A stretch of 60,056 nt of DNA, taken from NCBI GenBank assembly GCA_945868805.1, contig CAMBMO010000014.1:1-60056 (forward strand), given 5' to 3'. Every line of letters begins with the position of its first letter. Positions within the stretch are counted from its first letter, which is position 1. The notes beneath the pieces are model-generated. The model saw only the letters and a list, made by a program, of their open reading frames with translations. It was not told where the DNA came from and did no database searches. This document shows, piece after piece, positions 8,190-19,035 of this stretch. The DNA is from Singulisphaera sp. GP187 (lineage in GTDB: Bacteria > Planctomycetota > Phycisphaerae > Phycisphaerales > SM1A02). The position numbers were made by a program, and so were the translations under genes.

Positions 8190-9328
8190 CAAGCGTGCGA
8201 CCGAGCGACGCGCCTCCGCTTCCCGACGCAGCTCCGCTTCCGCTGGACGCACAACGCATCCTGATCGTCCTTCCGTCATGGGTCGGCGATGTGTGCATGG
8301 CAACACCGCTCCTGCGCCACATCGCGACTTGTCGCCCCAATTGTCGCATCGTCGCATTCGGAAGACCCAGCCTCGCTCCCCTCATGGATGGACTCCCGTG
8401 GATCGAGTCGTTCGAAGGCGGGGCGATGCGGGGCATCACTGCGATGAGCGAAATCGCTCGCATGCGCAAGAGAAGATTCGACGCGGTACTCCTGCTGCCG
8501 AATTCCTTTCGAAGCGCGCTCTTCGCACGATGGTCTGGTATCCGTCACCGTGGTGGCGTCGCCCGAGATGGGCGCAGTTGGATGCTGACGCACCCTTTCA
8601 TGTGCGACCGACCCTCTCGTGCGATCGACTGCGTCAAGTCCATTCAAAGCGCGACAACGAGTTACGCGGCACTGGCCCAATGGTGGACGGGCGAACCCCT
8701 CGCAAACCACCGCGTCGAACTTCGTGTCACCGATGCAGAACGCGCGCTTGCGCAAGCACTCCTTCGTGACTCGCCGAGACCTGGTGGCGTCGATCGTCGC
8801 GATCTGGTTCTTCTCAATCCGGGTGCCAATAGAGAGGACAAACGGTGGTCTGCTGCGCACTTTTCTCACGCCGCGCGTCTCCTCTCGAATGCGCGCCCGC
8901 GAAACGAACCTCCGCGACCCATCGCCATCACTGGCGGACCGTCAGAGCGTGAATTGTGCGCAGAAATCGCGAAAAACTGCGATGCGATCGATCTCTGTGG
9001 CCGCGGTGTGACTCTTGGATCTCTGAAGGGGGTGATGGAGCGGACGGCACTGCTCGTCACCAATGACACGGGGCCGCGACACATCGCTGCGGCACTCGAG
9101 ACACCGACAATCGCCCTCTTTGGACCGACCGATTGTCGATGGACACCGCTCAATTATCCACGCGAGCGAAGAGTCGTCGCCGAACCGTTTCTGACTGAAG
9201 ATCGAATCGCCGACGATCACGCGAGAGTCTGCGCGATCGATCGCATTTGCGTCGGCGATGTTGTGCACGCCGCGCGCTCCATCGACCCATCATTTATCGA
9301 GTTTGATGGAACTAGGATCTCCCCGTGA
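8186..9328 (+). CDS. waaF: ADP-heptose:LPS heptosyltransferase (GT9 family)
   Basis: A 380-residue glycosyltransferase of family 9, the heptosyltransferases that add L-glycero-D-manno-heptose to the lipopolysaccharide core on the inner face of the cytoplasmic membrane. The N-terminal LIVLPSWVGDVCMATPLLR block carries the acceptor-side aspartate. The C-terminal half has the ADP-heptose site, ending in VTNDTGPRHIAAAL and IALFGPTD. The spacing is closest to heptosyltransferase II (WaaF); specificity beyond the family is inference. The ATG overlaps the gmhB stop as ATGA, and the end overlaps plsY as GTGA. This is strong evidence for co-translation and for an outer membrane with heptose-containing LPS. 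Confidence 0.87.
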   Translation: MTSVRPSDAPPLPDAAPLPLDAQRILIVLPSWVGDVCMATPLLRHIATCRPNCRIVAFGRPSLAPLMDGLPWIESFEGGAMRGITAMSEIARMRKRRFDAVLLLPNSFRSALFARWSGIRHRGGVARDGRSWMLTHPFMCDRPSRAIDCVKSIQSATTSYAALAQWWTGEPLANHRVELRVTDAERALAQALLRDSPRPGGVDRRDLVLLNPGANREDKRWSAAHFSHAARLLSNARPRNEPPRPIAITGGPSERELCAEIAKNCDAIDLCGRGVTLGSLKGVMERTALLVTNDTGPRHIAAALETPTIALFGPTDCRWTPLNYPRERRVVAEPFLTEDRIADDHARVCAIDRICVGDVVHAARSIDPSFIEFDGTRISP

Positions 9329-10023
9329 GCGCCCCACTTTGGATCGTCATGATGGCGATGGGATTCGTTGCAGGGAGTATCCCCTTCGGACTCATCCTCG
9401 CCCGAACCAAGGGAATCGATATTCGCGAACATGGATCGAAGAACATCGGCGCGACGAATGTCGGCCGAGTACTCGGGCGGCGATACGGGGCACTCTGTTT
9501 CGTTCTCGACGCGCTCAAGGGAGGCCTGCCAGTCTTGGGGGTCTGGATTTTTCTCGTCGGAGAACACCCGAATGAGATCGAGTTCGTGTCAATCCTGATG
9601 CCACTCGTTGGGGTTTGCGCGATTCTCGGGCATGTGTATTCACCCTGGGTCGGATTTCGAGGTGGCAAAGGAGTCGCGACAAGTTTCGGCGCGCTTGTGG
9701 CGATGTGGCCATTGATGACGTATCCGGCGCTCGGTGCGCTCGTGGTTTGGATCATCGTTCTCAAGGCGAGCAGATTCGTCTCACTCGCATCGATCTGCGC
9801 CGCACTCTCGTTGCCAGTACTCCTTGTGGCGCGCGTGACGCTTCCCTGGGGGCAACCAGAGTTTCGCGCGCAGGCATACCTGCCATTACTCATCTGTGTC
9901 ACCGCGTTGGCGATCCTTGTGGTCTGGAAGCACCGAGCGAACATATCCCGAATTCGGGCGGGAAATGAACCACGTGTTGGCGGTTCGAAACCGTCGGGAG
10001 CATCCTCCGCTACTCTGCGATGA
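9325..10023 (+). CDS. plsY: Acyl-phosphate:glycerol-3-phosphate acyltransferase
   Basis: A 232-residue multi-pass membrane enzyme that transfers an acyl chain from acyl-phosphate to glycerol 3-phosphate, the first step of phospholipid synthesis. The three PlsY loops are present in order: GSIPFG near residue 14, GSKNIGATNVGRVLG near residue 38, and GFRGGKGVATSFG near residue 110, separated by hydrophobic helices. It is slightly longer than the usual 200-residue enzyme because of a short polar tail. GTG start overlapping the waaF stop; the end overlaps purB through ATGA. It belongs to an envelope-building cluster. Confidence 0.93.
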   Translation: MSAPLWIVMMAMGFVAGSIPFGLILARTKGIDIREHGSKNIGATNVGRVLGRRYGALCFVLDALKGGLPVLGVWIFLVGEHPNEIEFVSILMPLVGVCAILGHVYSPWVGFRGGKGVATSFGALVAMWPLMTYPALGALVVWIIVLKASRFVSLASICAALSLPVLLVARVTLPWGQPEFRAQAYLPLLICVTALAILVVWKHRANISRIRAGNEPRVGGSKPSGASSATLR

Positions 10024-11480
10024 TGAGCTCCGACGCAGCGACTCACGGCTACCGATCACCGCTCGAAACTCGAAATGCATCGAAGGCGATGCGATTTATC
10101 TGGAGCGAACATCATCGCTTTTCGACATGGCGACGGGTCTGGCTTGCTCTGGCTCAGGCACAGATGGAGTTTTCACTCGGCCCAACCGCCGAGCAAGTCG
10201 AGGCAATTCGGCGTGTCCTCGACTCGGTCGATCTCGACGCAGCCGCCAAGCACGAAAGTCGACTTCGCCACGATGTCATGGCACATGTCCACGCGCTCGG
10301 AGACCAAGCGGTCGCGGCGCGCGCGATTCTCCACCTCGGTGCAACGAGTCAGGATGTGGTCTGCAACGCCGACGCGATCCTGCACAGAGAGGCGCTCTCG
10401 CTGATCGCCACTCGCCTCGCCCGACTGATCGACCGGCTCGGCACATTCGCGCACAAGTGGCGTGACCTTCCTGTTGTCGGATTTACCCATTACCAGCCTG
10501 CCCAACCCCTGACAATGGGTCGGCGCGCGGCGCTGTGGGCGCAAGAATTCGCCATCGCACTTGCGGAGGTCGAAATGCGACTTGGCGCGCTTCGCCTACG
10601 GGGACTGCGCGGTGCCACTGGAACGCAGGCGTCTTTCCTGAGCCTGTGCGGAGGAGACCCAGAGCGCGTCGACAAACTCGAACGCCGATTTGCAGAGTTG
10701 TTTTGGGGCGATTCCAAGTCGCTTTGGTCACTCACGAGCCAGACCTATCCCCGACTGTGGGATGCCCAGATGCTCTCATCTCTTGCAGTCAGCGCGTGTG
10801 CGATCCACAAGTTCGCAAATGACATCCGCCTTCTATGCAATTTGCGCGAACTCGATGAGCCATTCGAGAGCGAGCAGATCGGATCGAGTGCGATGCCCTA
10901 CAAGCGCAATCCGATGCGTTGCGAGCGAGCGACTGGGCTTGCTCGCTTCGTCATTTCGCTCACTCAGAACGCCTACGACACTGCGAGCACGCAATGGCTT
11001 GAGCGAACGCTGGATGATTCTTCGAATCGACGACTTTCGATTCCAGAGTCCTTCCTCGCTCTCGATGGATCGATCGAAGTCATGACCAATGTTGCTGGAG
11101 GGCTTGTCGTCTATCCAGGACAGTGCGCCGCACGACTCGATGCAGAAATGCCCTTCATGGCGACCGAAGAGATCCTCCTCGCTGTCGTGGCGGGCGGAAC
11201 GGATCGCCAAGTTGCCCATGAATCTCTCCGCAAGCACTCGCAAGCAGCCGCACAGCGCATCAAGACCGGCGCAGCGACCGATGGACCACCCAACGACCTG
11301 ATCGAGAGGCTCAAGGGTGACCCATTCTTCAAGAACGTCAGTTTCGCGGAGCTGATGAACCCGTCGCGATTTGTCGGTCGTTCGATCGATCAGACAGATC
11401 GATACTTAAAGGAATCGATCGAACCGATTCGCGCCCGATATGCAAGTTCGTTGCACGAAGAGCCAGAACTTCGGGTTTGA
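10020..11480 (+). CDS. purB: Adenylosuccinate lyase
   Basis: A 486-residue fumarase/aspartase-superfamily lyase for two steps of purine synthesis: SAICAR to AICAR and adenylosuccinate to AMP. The substrate-binding GATSQD block, the FTHYQPAQP histidine region and the signature SSAMPYKRNPMRCERA are intact. The wording of the signature and the length resemble the longer animal-type enzyme more than the 430-residue Bacillus type. It overlaps plsY by ATGA, so the last member of the envelope cluster is a purine gene. purH, which uses AICAR, lies 37 kb away. Confidence 0.94.
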   Translation: MMSSDAATHGYRSPLETRNASKAMRFIWSEHHRFSTWRRVWLALAQAQMEFSLGPTAEQVEAIRRVLDSVDLDAAAKHESRLRHDVMAHVHALGDQAVAARAILHLGATSQDVVCNADAILHREALSLIATRLARLIDRLGTFAHKWRDLPVVGFTHYQPAQPLTMGRRAALWAQEFAIALAEVEMRLGALRLRGLRGATGTQASFLSLCGGDPERVDKLERRFAELFWGDSKSLWSLTSQTYPRLWDAQMLSSLAVSACAIHKFANDIRLLCNLRELDEPFESEQIGSSAMPYKRNPMRCERATGLARFVISLTQNAYDTASTQWLERTLDDSSNRRLSIPESFLALDGSIEVMTNVAGGLVVYPGQCAARLDAEMPFMATEEILLAVVAGGTDRQVAHESLRKHSQAAAQRIKTGAATDGPPNDLIERLKGDPFFKNVSFAELMNPSRFVGRSIDQTDRYLKESIEPIRARYASSLHEEPELRV

Positions 11481-11494
11481 ATAGGGAGATAGTC

Positions 11495-12064
11495 ATGGCA
11501 ATTCCTCGCCTCCAGCTCGACACCACCGCTCTCCTCGTCATCGATGTTCAAGAACGGCTCATCCATACGATCCACCAGCATGAACTGTTGGTCGCACGGT
11601 GCAAGGCGCTTGTCGGTGCCGCAACAATTCTGAAGATGCCGATCATCGTGACCGAGCAGTATGTCAAAGGACTCGGGCGAACAGTTCCGCAAATCGCAGA
11701 AACATTTCCACCAAATACTCCAGTCTTCGAAAAACAGTCGTTTTCGGCACTGACACCGAATGTGCTAGATCTACTGCGGTCCCTCGGACGCCCTCACTTG
11801 TTGATCTGCGGAATTGAAGCCCATGTCTGCGTCCTGCAGACCGTCTTGGATGGTTGCGCGCAAGGAATTCAGACATTTCACCTGACAGATGCGATTTCTT
11901 CTGGTCAGCCCGATCAGATCGATCCAGCCTTTCGGCGAATGGAACGAGCGGGAAGTGTCCCGTCTGGAGTTCTCTCTGCGCTCTACGAGTTGATGGGGTC
12001 CTGCGACCATCCTGGATTTCGCGAGGTACTGCCGTTCGCAAAAATCGCGCTCCAAGCGCGGTAG
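11495..12064 (+). CDS. Isochorismatase-family cysteine hydrolase
   Basis: A 189-residue alpha/beta hydrolase of the isochorismatase/nicotinamidase-like family. The N-terminal catalytic Asp sits in LLVIDVQE and the nucleophilic Cys in GIEAHVCVLQT; the cis-peptide region before it is also conserved. Members such as YcaC are common and their substrates are mostly unknown, so none is assigned. The ATG at 11495 has a good Shine-Dalgarno sequence (AGGGAG, six bases upstream), unlike many neighbours, and begins 14 nt after purB, so it is probably the last gene of that operon. Confidence 0.88.
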   Translation: MAIPRLQLDTTALLVIDVQERLIHTIHQHELLVARCKALVGAATILKMPIIVTEQYVKGLGRTVPQIAETFPPNTPVFEKQSFSALTPNVLDLLRSLGRPHLLICGIEAHVCVLQTVLDGCAQGIQTFHLTDAISSGQPDQIDPAFRRMERAGSVPSGVLSALYELMGSCDHPGFREVLPFAKIALQAR

Positions 12065-12184
12065 CGATAGTTCTGGTGCACTGGCATAAAGGCACAAGAA
12101 TGCGATGCAGTCATCAGCATCCCACGAAAACTCGCAGAACGAGAACTCAATCCAATTGGCGAAGCGCTCCCGAAAACCGCTAAA

Positions 12185-12373
12185 TCAAGCCTTCGGCGGT
12201 TCAGTCCGAGCAGTAAGGATCGAGTTTCGAACCTCTTGCGCTGCTGAACGAACCTCCTGCATCTGCTTACGAGCTCGGGTTCCCGCTGCGCGATTGCCCC
12301 CAGCCGCCTTTTCCACATCCTCACGAGCACTATTAATGACCGCGAGAAGCTTCTCATAACTTTGCATGATCAT
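12185..12373 (-). CDS. Hc1-family histone H1-like protein
   Basis: A 62-residue basic, Ala-rich helical protein. The core (residues 4-52) matches the small Hc1/histone H1-like family: YEKLLAVIN, then an acidic helix with DVEKAA, then the conserved G-N-R-A-A-G-T-R-A-R-K turn and the MQEVRSAAQEVR helix. Chlamydial HctA, which condenses the chromosome, shares this fold with a longer Lys/Arg tail that is absent here. A nucleoid role is therefore plausible but inferred. The start at 12373 is set by a near-perfect Shine-Dalgarno sequence (AGGAGG, seven bases upstream), which suggests high expression. Monocistronic and divergent from fabZ. A SET-domain protein elsewhere in this window is a possible partner. 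Confidence 0.78.
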   Translation of the reverse strand: MIMQSYEKLLAVINSAREDVEKAAGGNRAAGTRARKQMQEVRSAAQEVRNSILTARTEPPKA

Positions 12374-12449
12374 GGGTGAGTCCTCCTATTAGCCCGAAAG
12401 TGTACCGAATTGCTATCTTCGTGCCACTCCTGCTCAGAAAACGACACCT

Positions 12450-12923
12450 ATGGCTGCCTCCCTACTTTTTCCAATCGACCAAATCGACCGATCCCAAACG
12501 ATTCTTGGCAAGGAGGAGATTGATCGTTTTCTCCCCCAAAGTGGCCATATGAGAATGGTGGATCGGGTCTTGTGGATTTCCGAATCGGGAACTTCCATCT
12601 TTGGAGTTCGCCAGATTCGCCACGATGAATTCTGGGTCGATGGCCACATTCCAGGGCGTCCGATCTTCCCGGGAGTCTTGATGATCGAGGCAGGTGCACA
12701 ACTCTGCAGTATCGCACATACCCGCCTCGGTCGAACGACTGGATTTACGGGATTCACCCGATGTGATGACGTCGCCTTCCGAGGACAGGTCGTGCCGGGA
12801 GATCAGTTTTTCATTCTGGCGAGCGAGATCGAGTTCAACCGGCGCAGATTCATCTGCCGATCGCAAGGACTCGTCAACGACAAGCTCGTCTTTGAGGCGA
12901 CGATCACCGGAATGTCGATTTAG
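12450..12923 (+). CDS. fabZ: FabZ/FabA-like (3R)-hydroxyacyl-ACP dehydratase
   Basis: A 157-residue hot-dog-fold protein. The catalytic histidine lies in VDGHIPGRPIFPGVLMIE, close to the family HFPGRP motif but with Ile for Phe, and the glutamate/glutamine helix follows as EAGAQL. It should dehydrate 3-hydroxyacyl-ACP in fatty-acid synthesis; a role with another acyl carrier is possible because FabZ-like paralogues are common in planctomycetes. A TATCTT hexamer at 12413-12418 lies 31 nt before the ATG, so this gene probably has a short leader. manA follows after 12 nt. Confidence 0.85.
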   Translation: MAASLLFPIDQIDRSQTILGKEEIDRFLPQSGHMRMVDRVLWISESGTSIFGVRQIRHDEFWVDGHIPGRPIFPGVLMIEAGAQLCSIAHTRLGRTTGFTGFTRCDDVAFRGQVVPGDQFFILASEIEFNRRRFICRSQGLVNDKLVFEATITGMSI

Positions 12924-12935
12924 CGAGTTTCGAGC

Positions 12936-15535
<2,600 letters not shown>

Positions 15536-15619
15536 CTCGATTGGGCCGCAGCGAAACACAAGTTTCTACAACTTTTCAACGTCCCACACCGTCAGCGTGC
15601 GAAGATCTTCGGAGTCTGC

Positions 15620-15979
15620 CTACTCATCCCACGCCGGCTTCTGCCAACTCGTTGTCCGTCCGTCTGCATCGAAAAATACAACCCAAACCCGATCCGATGG
15701 CGGTTGATCTTTGAACATCGCGCCGGTCGCAAATGTGGAGAGGTTGTCTCCGTACTGCCAGAACGCTGGGACATCAACCTGACCGTTCTTGTTCATCTGC
15801 GGGGGAGTTTTCGACGATGGTTGCCCGAGCAATGCGACGACCTCGCTCTCGCTCATCCCCTTTCGCAATTGTTCAAACTTTCCAGCAGCGGGAATCTGAC
15901 AGCCGAGCCCAAGAAACATGGCACTGCCGATGATTGCTGTCAAGCAACGTCGGATGAAGCGACTGCACGGAGGTGTCAT
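15620..15979 (-). CDS. SmpA/BamE-like lipoprotein
   Basis: A 119-residue lipoprotein with the lipobox L-G-L-G-C at about residues 23-27. The mature part opens with the family motif F-x-x-L-R-K-G-M-S-E-S-E-V-V-A-L-L-G-Q-P, typical of SmpA/OmlA (BamE) domains that join the outer-membrane protein assembly machine or act as general periplasmic binding modules. The rest (WQYGD, WVVFFDADGR) fits the small two-layer fold. The ATG at 15979 is chosen because TATTCT lies exactly 6 nt upstream; the in-frame ATG at 16027 lacks this. Role in BAM is inferred. Confidence 0.8.
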   Translation of the reverse strand: MTPPCSRFIRRCLTAIIGSAMFLGLGCQIPAAGKFEQLRKGMSESEVVALLGQPSSKTPPQMNKNGQVDVPAFWQYGDNLSTFATGAMFKDQPPSDRVWVVFFDADGRTTSWQKPAWDE

Positions 15980-15985
15980 CTCTGG

Positions 15986-15991
15986 AGAATA
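15986..15991 (-). promoter_or_regulatory. -10 hexamer TATTCT for the BamE-like gene
   Basis: Minus-strand TATTCT, 6 nt before the ATG at 15979. Confidence 0.55.
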
Positions 15992-16044
15992 GTCCGCGAT
16001 GATCGTTTGCCGAGTCGTGGCATTCACGCCACAATGCCCCTCCC

Positions 16045-17997
16045 ATGGTGACCCACTCCACTTCCGCAGTCACGACTTTGTTTGAAAAGTTTGGTCCCGG
16101 CGAACGCACTCGCATCGAGCGTGGCGTCGCCCAAGTTGCGGCGCGTTGGAAATTAGTTGATGGGACGCACGAGGAGTTCGAGAAGTTCTGCCAAGAGCGC
16201 TTTGTCGCGACTGGTCCAGATCTCGTTCGACTCCTCGCACGCATCGAAGGAGCCCTCGAGCAGATCAATGGGCACTTGTATGAAATGCACCGGACACTGC
16301 GCAGACATAGTGATCTAGCGGGTGACGATTTCCCGGGTATAGATGACATGCTGGCGACATTTGATCCCGCACCTGACTTGTCGGAGCAGTTCTACCGACA
16401 GAAGTTGGCATTCGTCGCGCTCCTCAACTTCGAGAGAGCCACACTCGACTCGATGCTGAAGGAAGGCGCCGGATGGGATGTCGACCGATGGGCAGAGGTC
16501 CGGGTGGCGCAAGCGTTTGGCGCACGCATTCCGAAAGAGCTTGCCGAGAAGGCTCGCAAGGTCGGACACGAGTGCCAACAGTGGGTCTCGCATTTTCATA
16601 TTCCCGTTGGAACTCTCGTCGATTCGACTGGGAAACGATGGTTCTCCACCGATCGCGCCCTGCTGACGCATTGGCTGGTGCGGGAAGAAATCAAGGCGCA
16701 ATACAACGATCCTGCGGGACTCCCGCGGCAACGAGCGCTGGCGTCCGTCATGGCACGAGCGATCGATGGCGGTGTGCCGAATGCAATCATGAATCGATCG
16801 GCGAGTGAAAACTGGGATCCCCAGCACAACACCATCGGCGGGATCGCGATCCAACCCGACGAGACAATGGGGTTGGCGCGTTACGAGCGGTGGATAGAGC
16901 AATTCAATCTTGCACGTGAATTCGATGCACACTACCCCGAGCATCCAACAGCCATCGCGCGCAAATTCGAACTCGCCCGTGAGATGTCCGAGCGGGATGT
17001 CGAGCGACTGCTGACCGACTTGCTCGATCATCCGATGCGCAAGGACCTCGCGGTGTACTTGCGCAAGCGTCTCGGTCGCGATCTTGAGCCCTTCGACATC
17101 TACTTCGACGATATTGCAGAAGCGCGACCGGCGAGCGAACTTGATACGGCGGTTGCGACGAAATTCCCAGACGAGAAAGCATTTCAAGCGGCACTCCCGC
17201 AGGTCCTCCGTGGACTTGGGTATTCGGCGGAAGATTCGGATTTCCTTGGATCGCGCATCAAGGTGGAGATCGCCCGAGGGTCCGGTCACGCGATGCGACC
17301 GCTCCTTACGGAGTACGGCGCATGGCTACGAACGAGTCGGCTGAAAGATCAACTCGGCTGGGATGGGTTTGATACCGCGATGCACGAACTCGGTCACAAT
17401 CTCGAACAACTCTGCTCGACTTATTTCGCGCCACGACCTGCACTGCGCAACGTTCCCAACACCGCCTGCACCGAAGCATTCGCCTTCCTGTACCAGTCGC
17501 TCGGCAAGCGCGTGCTTGGAATCGAAGCGACGGACGGCGCGGAGCGAGCCTTTGCCATTGATAGTGTTCAGACGATGCTTGCGGCGTGCCAGATCGCGGG
17601 CCCAAGCCTCCTCGAACTGCACGTTTGGCGCTGGCTCTATGCGAATCCAACCGCGACTGCGGTGGCGCTACGCACAGAAGTTCTTGCCATCGCAGATCGG
17701 CTCTGGAAGCGCTTCTATCAGCGAGATTTCGGGGCAGATTCGTATCGATTGCTCGCGGCGTATCAGCACATGATCGGGCATCCGCTCTACCTCGCGGATT
17801 ACACGCTCGGGCATGTGATGAGCCATCAGATTCGTTCATTCATGCGCACGAAGGACATCGCGACAGAAACCCGCCGCATCACATCGATCGGTCGCTTGAC
17901 GCCGGAGTTATGGATGAAACGCGCGGTTGGCGAAGGCATCTCTGTCGCACCGCTTGCAACCGAAAGCGCGCGGGCGCTCGAGGTGCTTACGCGCTGA
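16045..17997 (+). CDS. M3-like zinc oligopeptidase (gluzincin)
   Basis: A 650-residue soluble metallopeptidase. The zinc motif HELGH is at about residues 449-453, and a glutamate in N-T-A-C-T-E-A-F about 25 residues later would be the third ligand, as in the M3/oligoendopeptidase F clan. The helical N-terminal half and the late GHPLYLADYTLGHV block also fit. Overall similarity to characterised oligoendopeptidase F seems low, so the substrate range is unknown. No signal peptide. It starts 65 nt from the divergent BamE-like gene behind a weaker CACAAT hexamer. Its last 11 bases overlap the 3' end of iscA on the other strand. Confidence 0.82.
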   Translation: MVTHSTSAVTTLFEKFGPGERTRIERGVAQVAARWKLVDGTHEEFEKFCQERFVATGPDLVRLLARIEGALEQINGHLYEMHRTLRRHSDLAGDDFPGIDDMLATFDPAPDLSEQFYRQKLAFVALLNFERATLDSMLKEGAGWDVDRWAEVRVAQAFGARIPKELAEKARKVGHECQQWVSHFHIPVGTLVDSTGKRWFSTDRALLTHWLVREEIKAQYNDPAGLPRQRALASVMARAIDGGVPNAIMNRSASENWDPQHNTIGGIAIQPDETMGLARYERWIEQFNLAREFDAHYPEHPTAIARKFELAREMSERDVERLLTDLLDHPMRKDLAVYLRKRLGRDLEPFDIYFDDIAEARPASELDTAVATKFPDEKAFQAALPQVLRGLGYSAEDSDFLGSRIKVEIARGSGHAMRPLLTEYGAWLRTSRLKDQLGWDGFDTAMHELGHNLEQLCSTYFAPRPALRNVPNTACTEAFAFLYQSLGKRVLGIEATDGAERAFAIDSVQTMLAACQIAGPSLLELHVWRWLYANPTATAVALRTEVLAIADRLWKRFYQRDFGADSYRLLAAYQHMIGHPLYLADYTLGHVMSHQIRSFMRTKDIATETRRITSIGRLTPELWMKRAVGEGISVAPLATESARALEVLTR

Positions 17998-18400
17998 AGC
18001 TACTACCGCAACCGCACGAGGTCGTGGCGTTGGGGTTGTTGAAGACAAATCCGCGTCCCATGATCTCGTCCTTGAAGTCGATGGTCGTGCCATTGAGGTA
18101 GAGATACGACTTCGGATCGCAGACCACACGCACTGTGAATGGTTCGCCCACGGCTTCCGCGGTTGCCACCGCCATACCACCCCCACTCTCCGCAACTTTG
18201 GCCGTCCGGCGACCAAATGAGTACGACCAACACTCATCCGTCTCTTTTTGAACTTCTGTCAGATCGAGGATGTAGGAAAAGCCAGAGCATCCCCCACCCT
18301 TCACGCCGACGCGTAGACAGATCTTGGCTGCATCGAGCCCCTGCTGTTGAATAATTGTGTCGATCTCACGGGCGGCTGATTCTGTCACGTTCAAAGGCAT
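17987..18400 (-). CDS. iscA: A-type Fe-S carrier (IscA/HesB family) with an insertion
   Basis: A 137-residue A-type iron-sulfur carrier. The three conserved cysteines are present: one in GGGCSGFSY and two in the C-terminal CGCG. The family is normally about 107-120 residues; here about 25 extra residues (about 60-85, rich in Gly, Ala and Glu) interrupt the loop before VVCDPKSYLYLNG. It is the third gene of an iscS-iscU-iscA unit but is separated from iscU by an unusual 18-bp repeat array. The ATG at 18400 has an AGGAG Shine-Dalgarno sequence immediately after the last repeat unit. Its 3' end overlaps the peptidase gene by 11 nt. Confidence 0.92.
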   Translation of the reverse strand: MPLNVTESAAREIDTIIQQQGLDAAKICLRVGVKGGGCSGFSYILDLTEVQKETDECWSYSFGRRTAKVAESGGGMAVATAEAVGEPFTVRVVCDPKSYLYLNGTTIDFKDEIMGRGFVFNNPNATTSCGCGSSFSA

Positions 18401-18410
18401 CAAAGACTCC

Positions 18411-18590
18411 TGGCTGATATTTAATAAGTGGCTGATATTTAATAAGTGGCTGATTTTTAATAAGTGGCTGATATTTAATAAGTGGCTGATTTTTAATAAG
18501 TGGCTGATTTTTAAAATAAGTGGCTGATATTTAAAATAAGTGGCTGATTTTTAATAAGTGGCTGATTTTTAATAAGTGGCTGATTTTTAA
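18411..18590 (-). repeat. 18-bp tandem repeat array between iscU and iscA
   Basis: Ten units in direct tandem, plus-strand consensus TGGCTGATTTTTAATAAG. Eight are 18 bp; units at 18501 and 18521 are 20 bp (AA inserted). The tenth, at 18577, is partial and contains the iscU stop codon. The base after TGGCTGAT alternates between A and T among copies (A at 18411, 18429, 18465, 18521). The array is AT-rich, fills the whole iscU-iscA gap and ends at the iscA Shine-Dalgarno sequence, so it lies inside the presumed operon mRNA. There are no spacers, so it is a minisatellite and not a CRISPR. Confidence 0.95.
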
Positions 18591-19015
18591 GAACTGGTTG
18601 GGACTGCAGCGGTGGCTATCGCAGATGATTTCTTTTTCCAATCTTCGATCGCACTTCGGATCGAATCTTCTGCAAGCACACTGCAGTGGATCTTGACTGG
18701 TGGAAGACTCAACTCTTCGACGATCTGCGTGTTACGAATCGTGAGCGCCTCATCGACGGTCTTTCCCTTGATCCACTCTGTCGCGAGGGACGAACTGGCG
18801 ATCGCGGATCCGCAACCAAAGCACTTGAACTTCGCGTCCTCAATGACGCCCTGCTCGGAGACTTTGATCTGAAGTTGCATGACATCGCCACACTCGGGTG
18901 CTCCGACAATGCCGATGCCAATGTCGCGCCGTACTGCAACTTCCTTGGACGTGCCAAATGCGCCAACATTGCGCGGGTTTTCATAATGATCGATGACTTT
19001 AGTGCTGTATGCCAT
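18587..19015 (-). CDS. iscU: Fe-S cluster scaffold protein IscU
   Basis: A 142-residue scaffold on which the cysteine desulfurase builds [2Fe-2S] clusters. The conserved cysteines are all present: APECGD, the KCFGCGSAIASSS block and KIHCSVLAED; the partner aspartate is in the first motif. About 14 extra C-terminal residues (Ala/Thr/Ser-rich) extend it beyond the usual 128. The ATG at 19015 has a GAGGAG Shine-Dalgarno sequence eight bases upstream and starts 20 nt after iscS, so the two are one operon. The stop codon TAA lies in the first copy of the 18-bp repeat array. Confidence 0.94.
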   Translation of the reverse strand: MAYSTKVIDHYENPRNVGAFGTSKEVAVRRDIGIGIVGAPECGDVMQLQIKVSEQGVIEDAKFKCFGCGSAIASSSLATEWIKGKTVDEALTIRNTQIVEELSLPPVKIHCSVLAEDSIRSAIEDWKKKSSAIATAAVPTSS

Positions 19016-19035
19016 AGTGTGTGCTCCTCGTATCC

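Noticed and set aside
18411-18590. CRISPR array
   Set aside because: Units are contiguous with no unique spacers, the repeat is too short and no cas genes are near.
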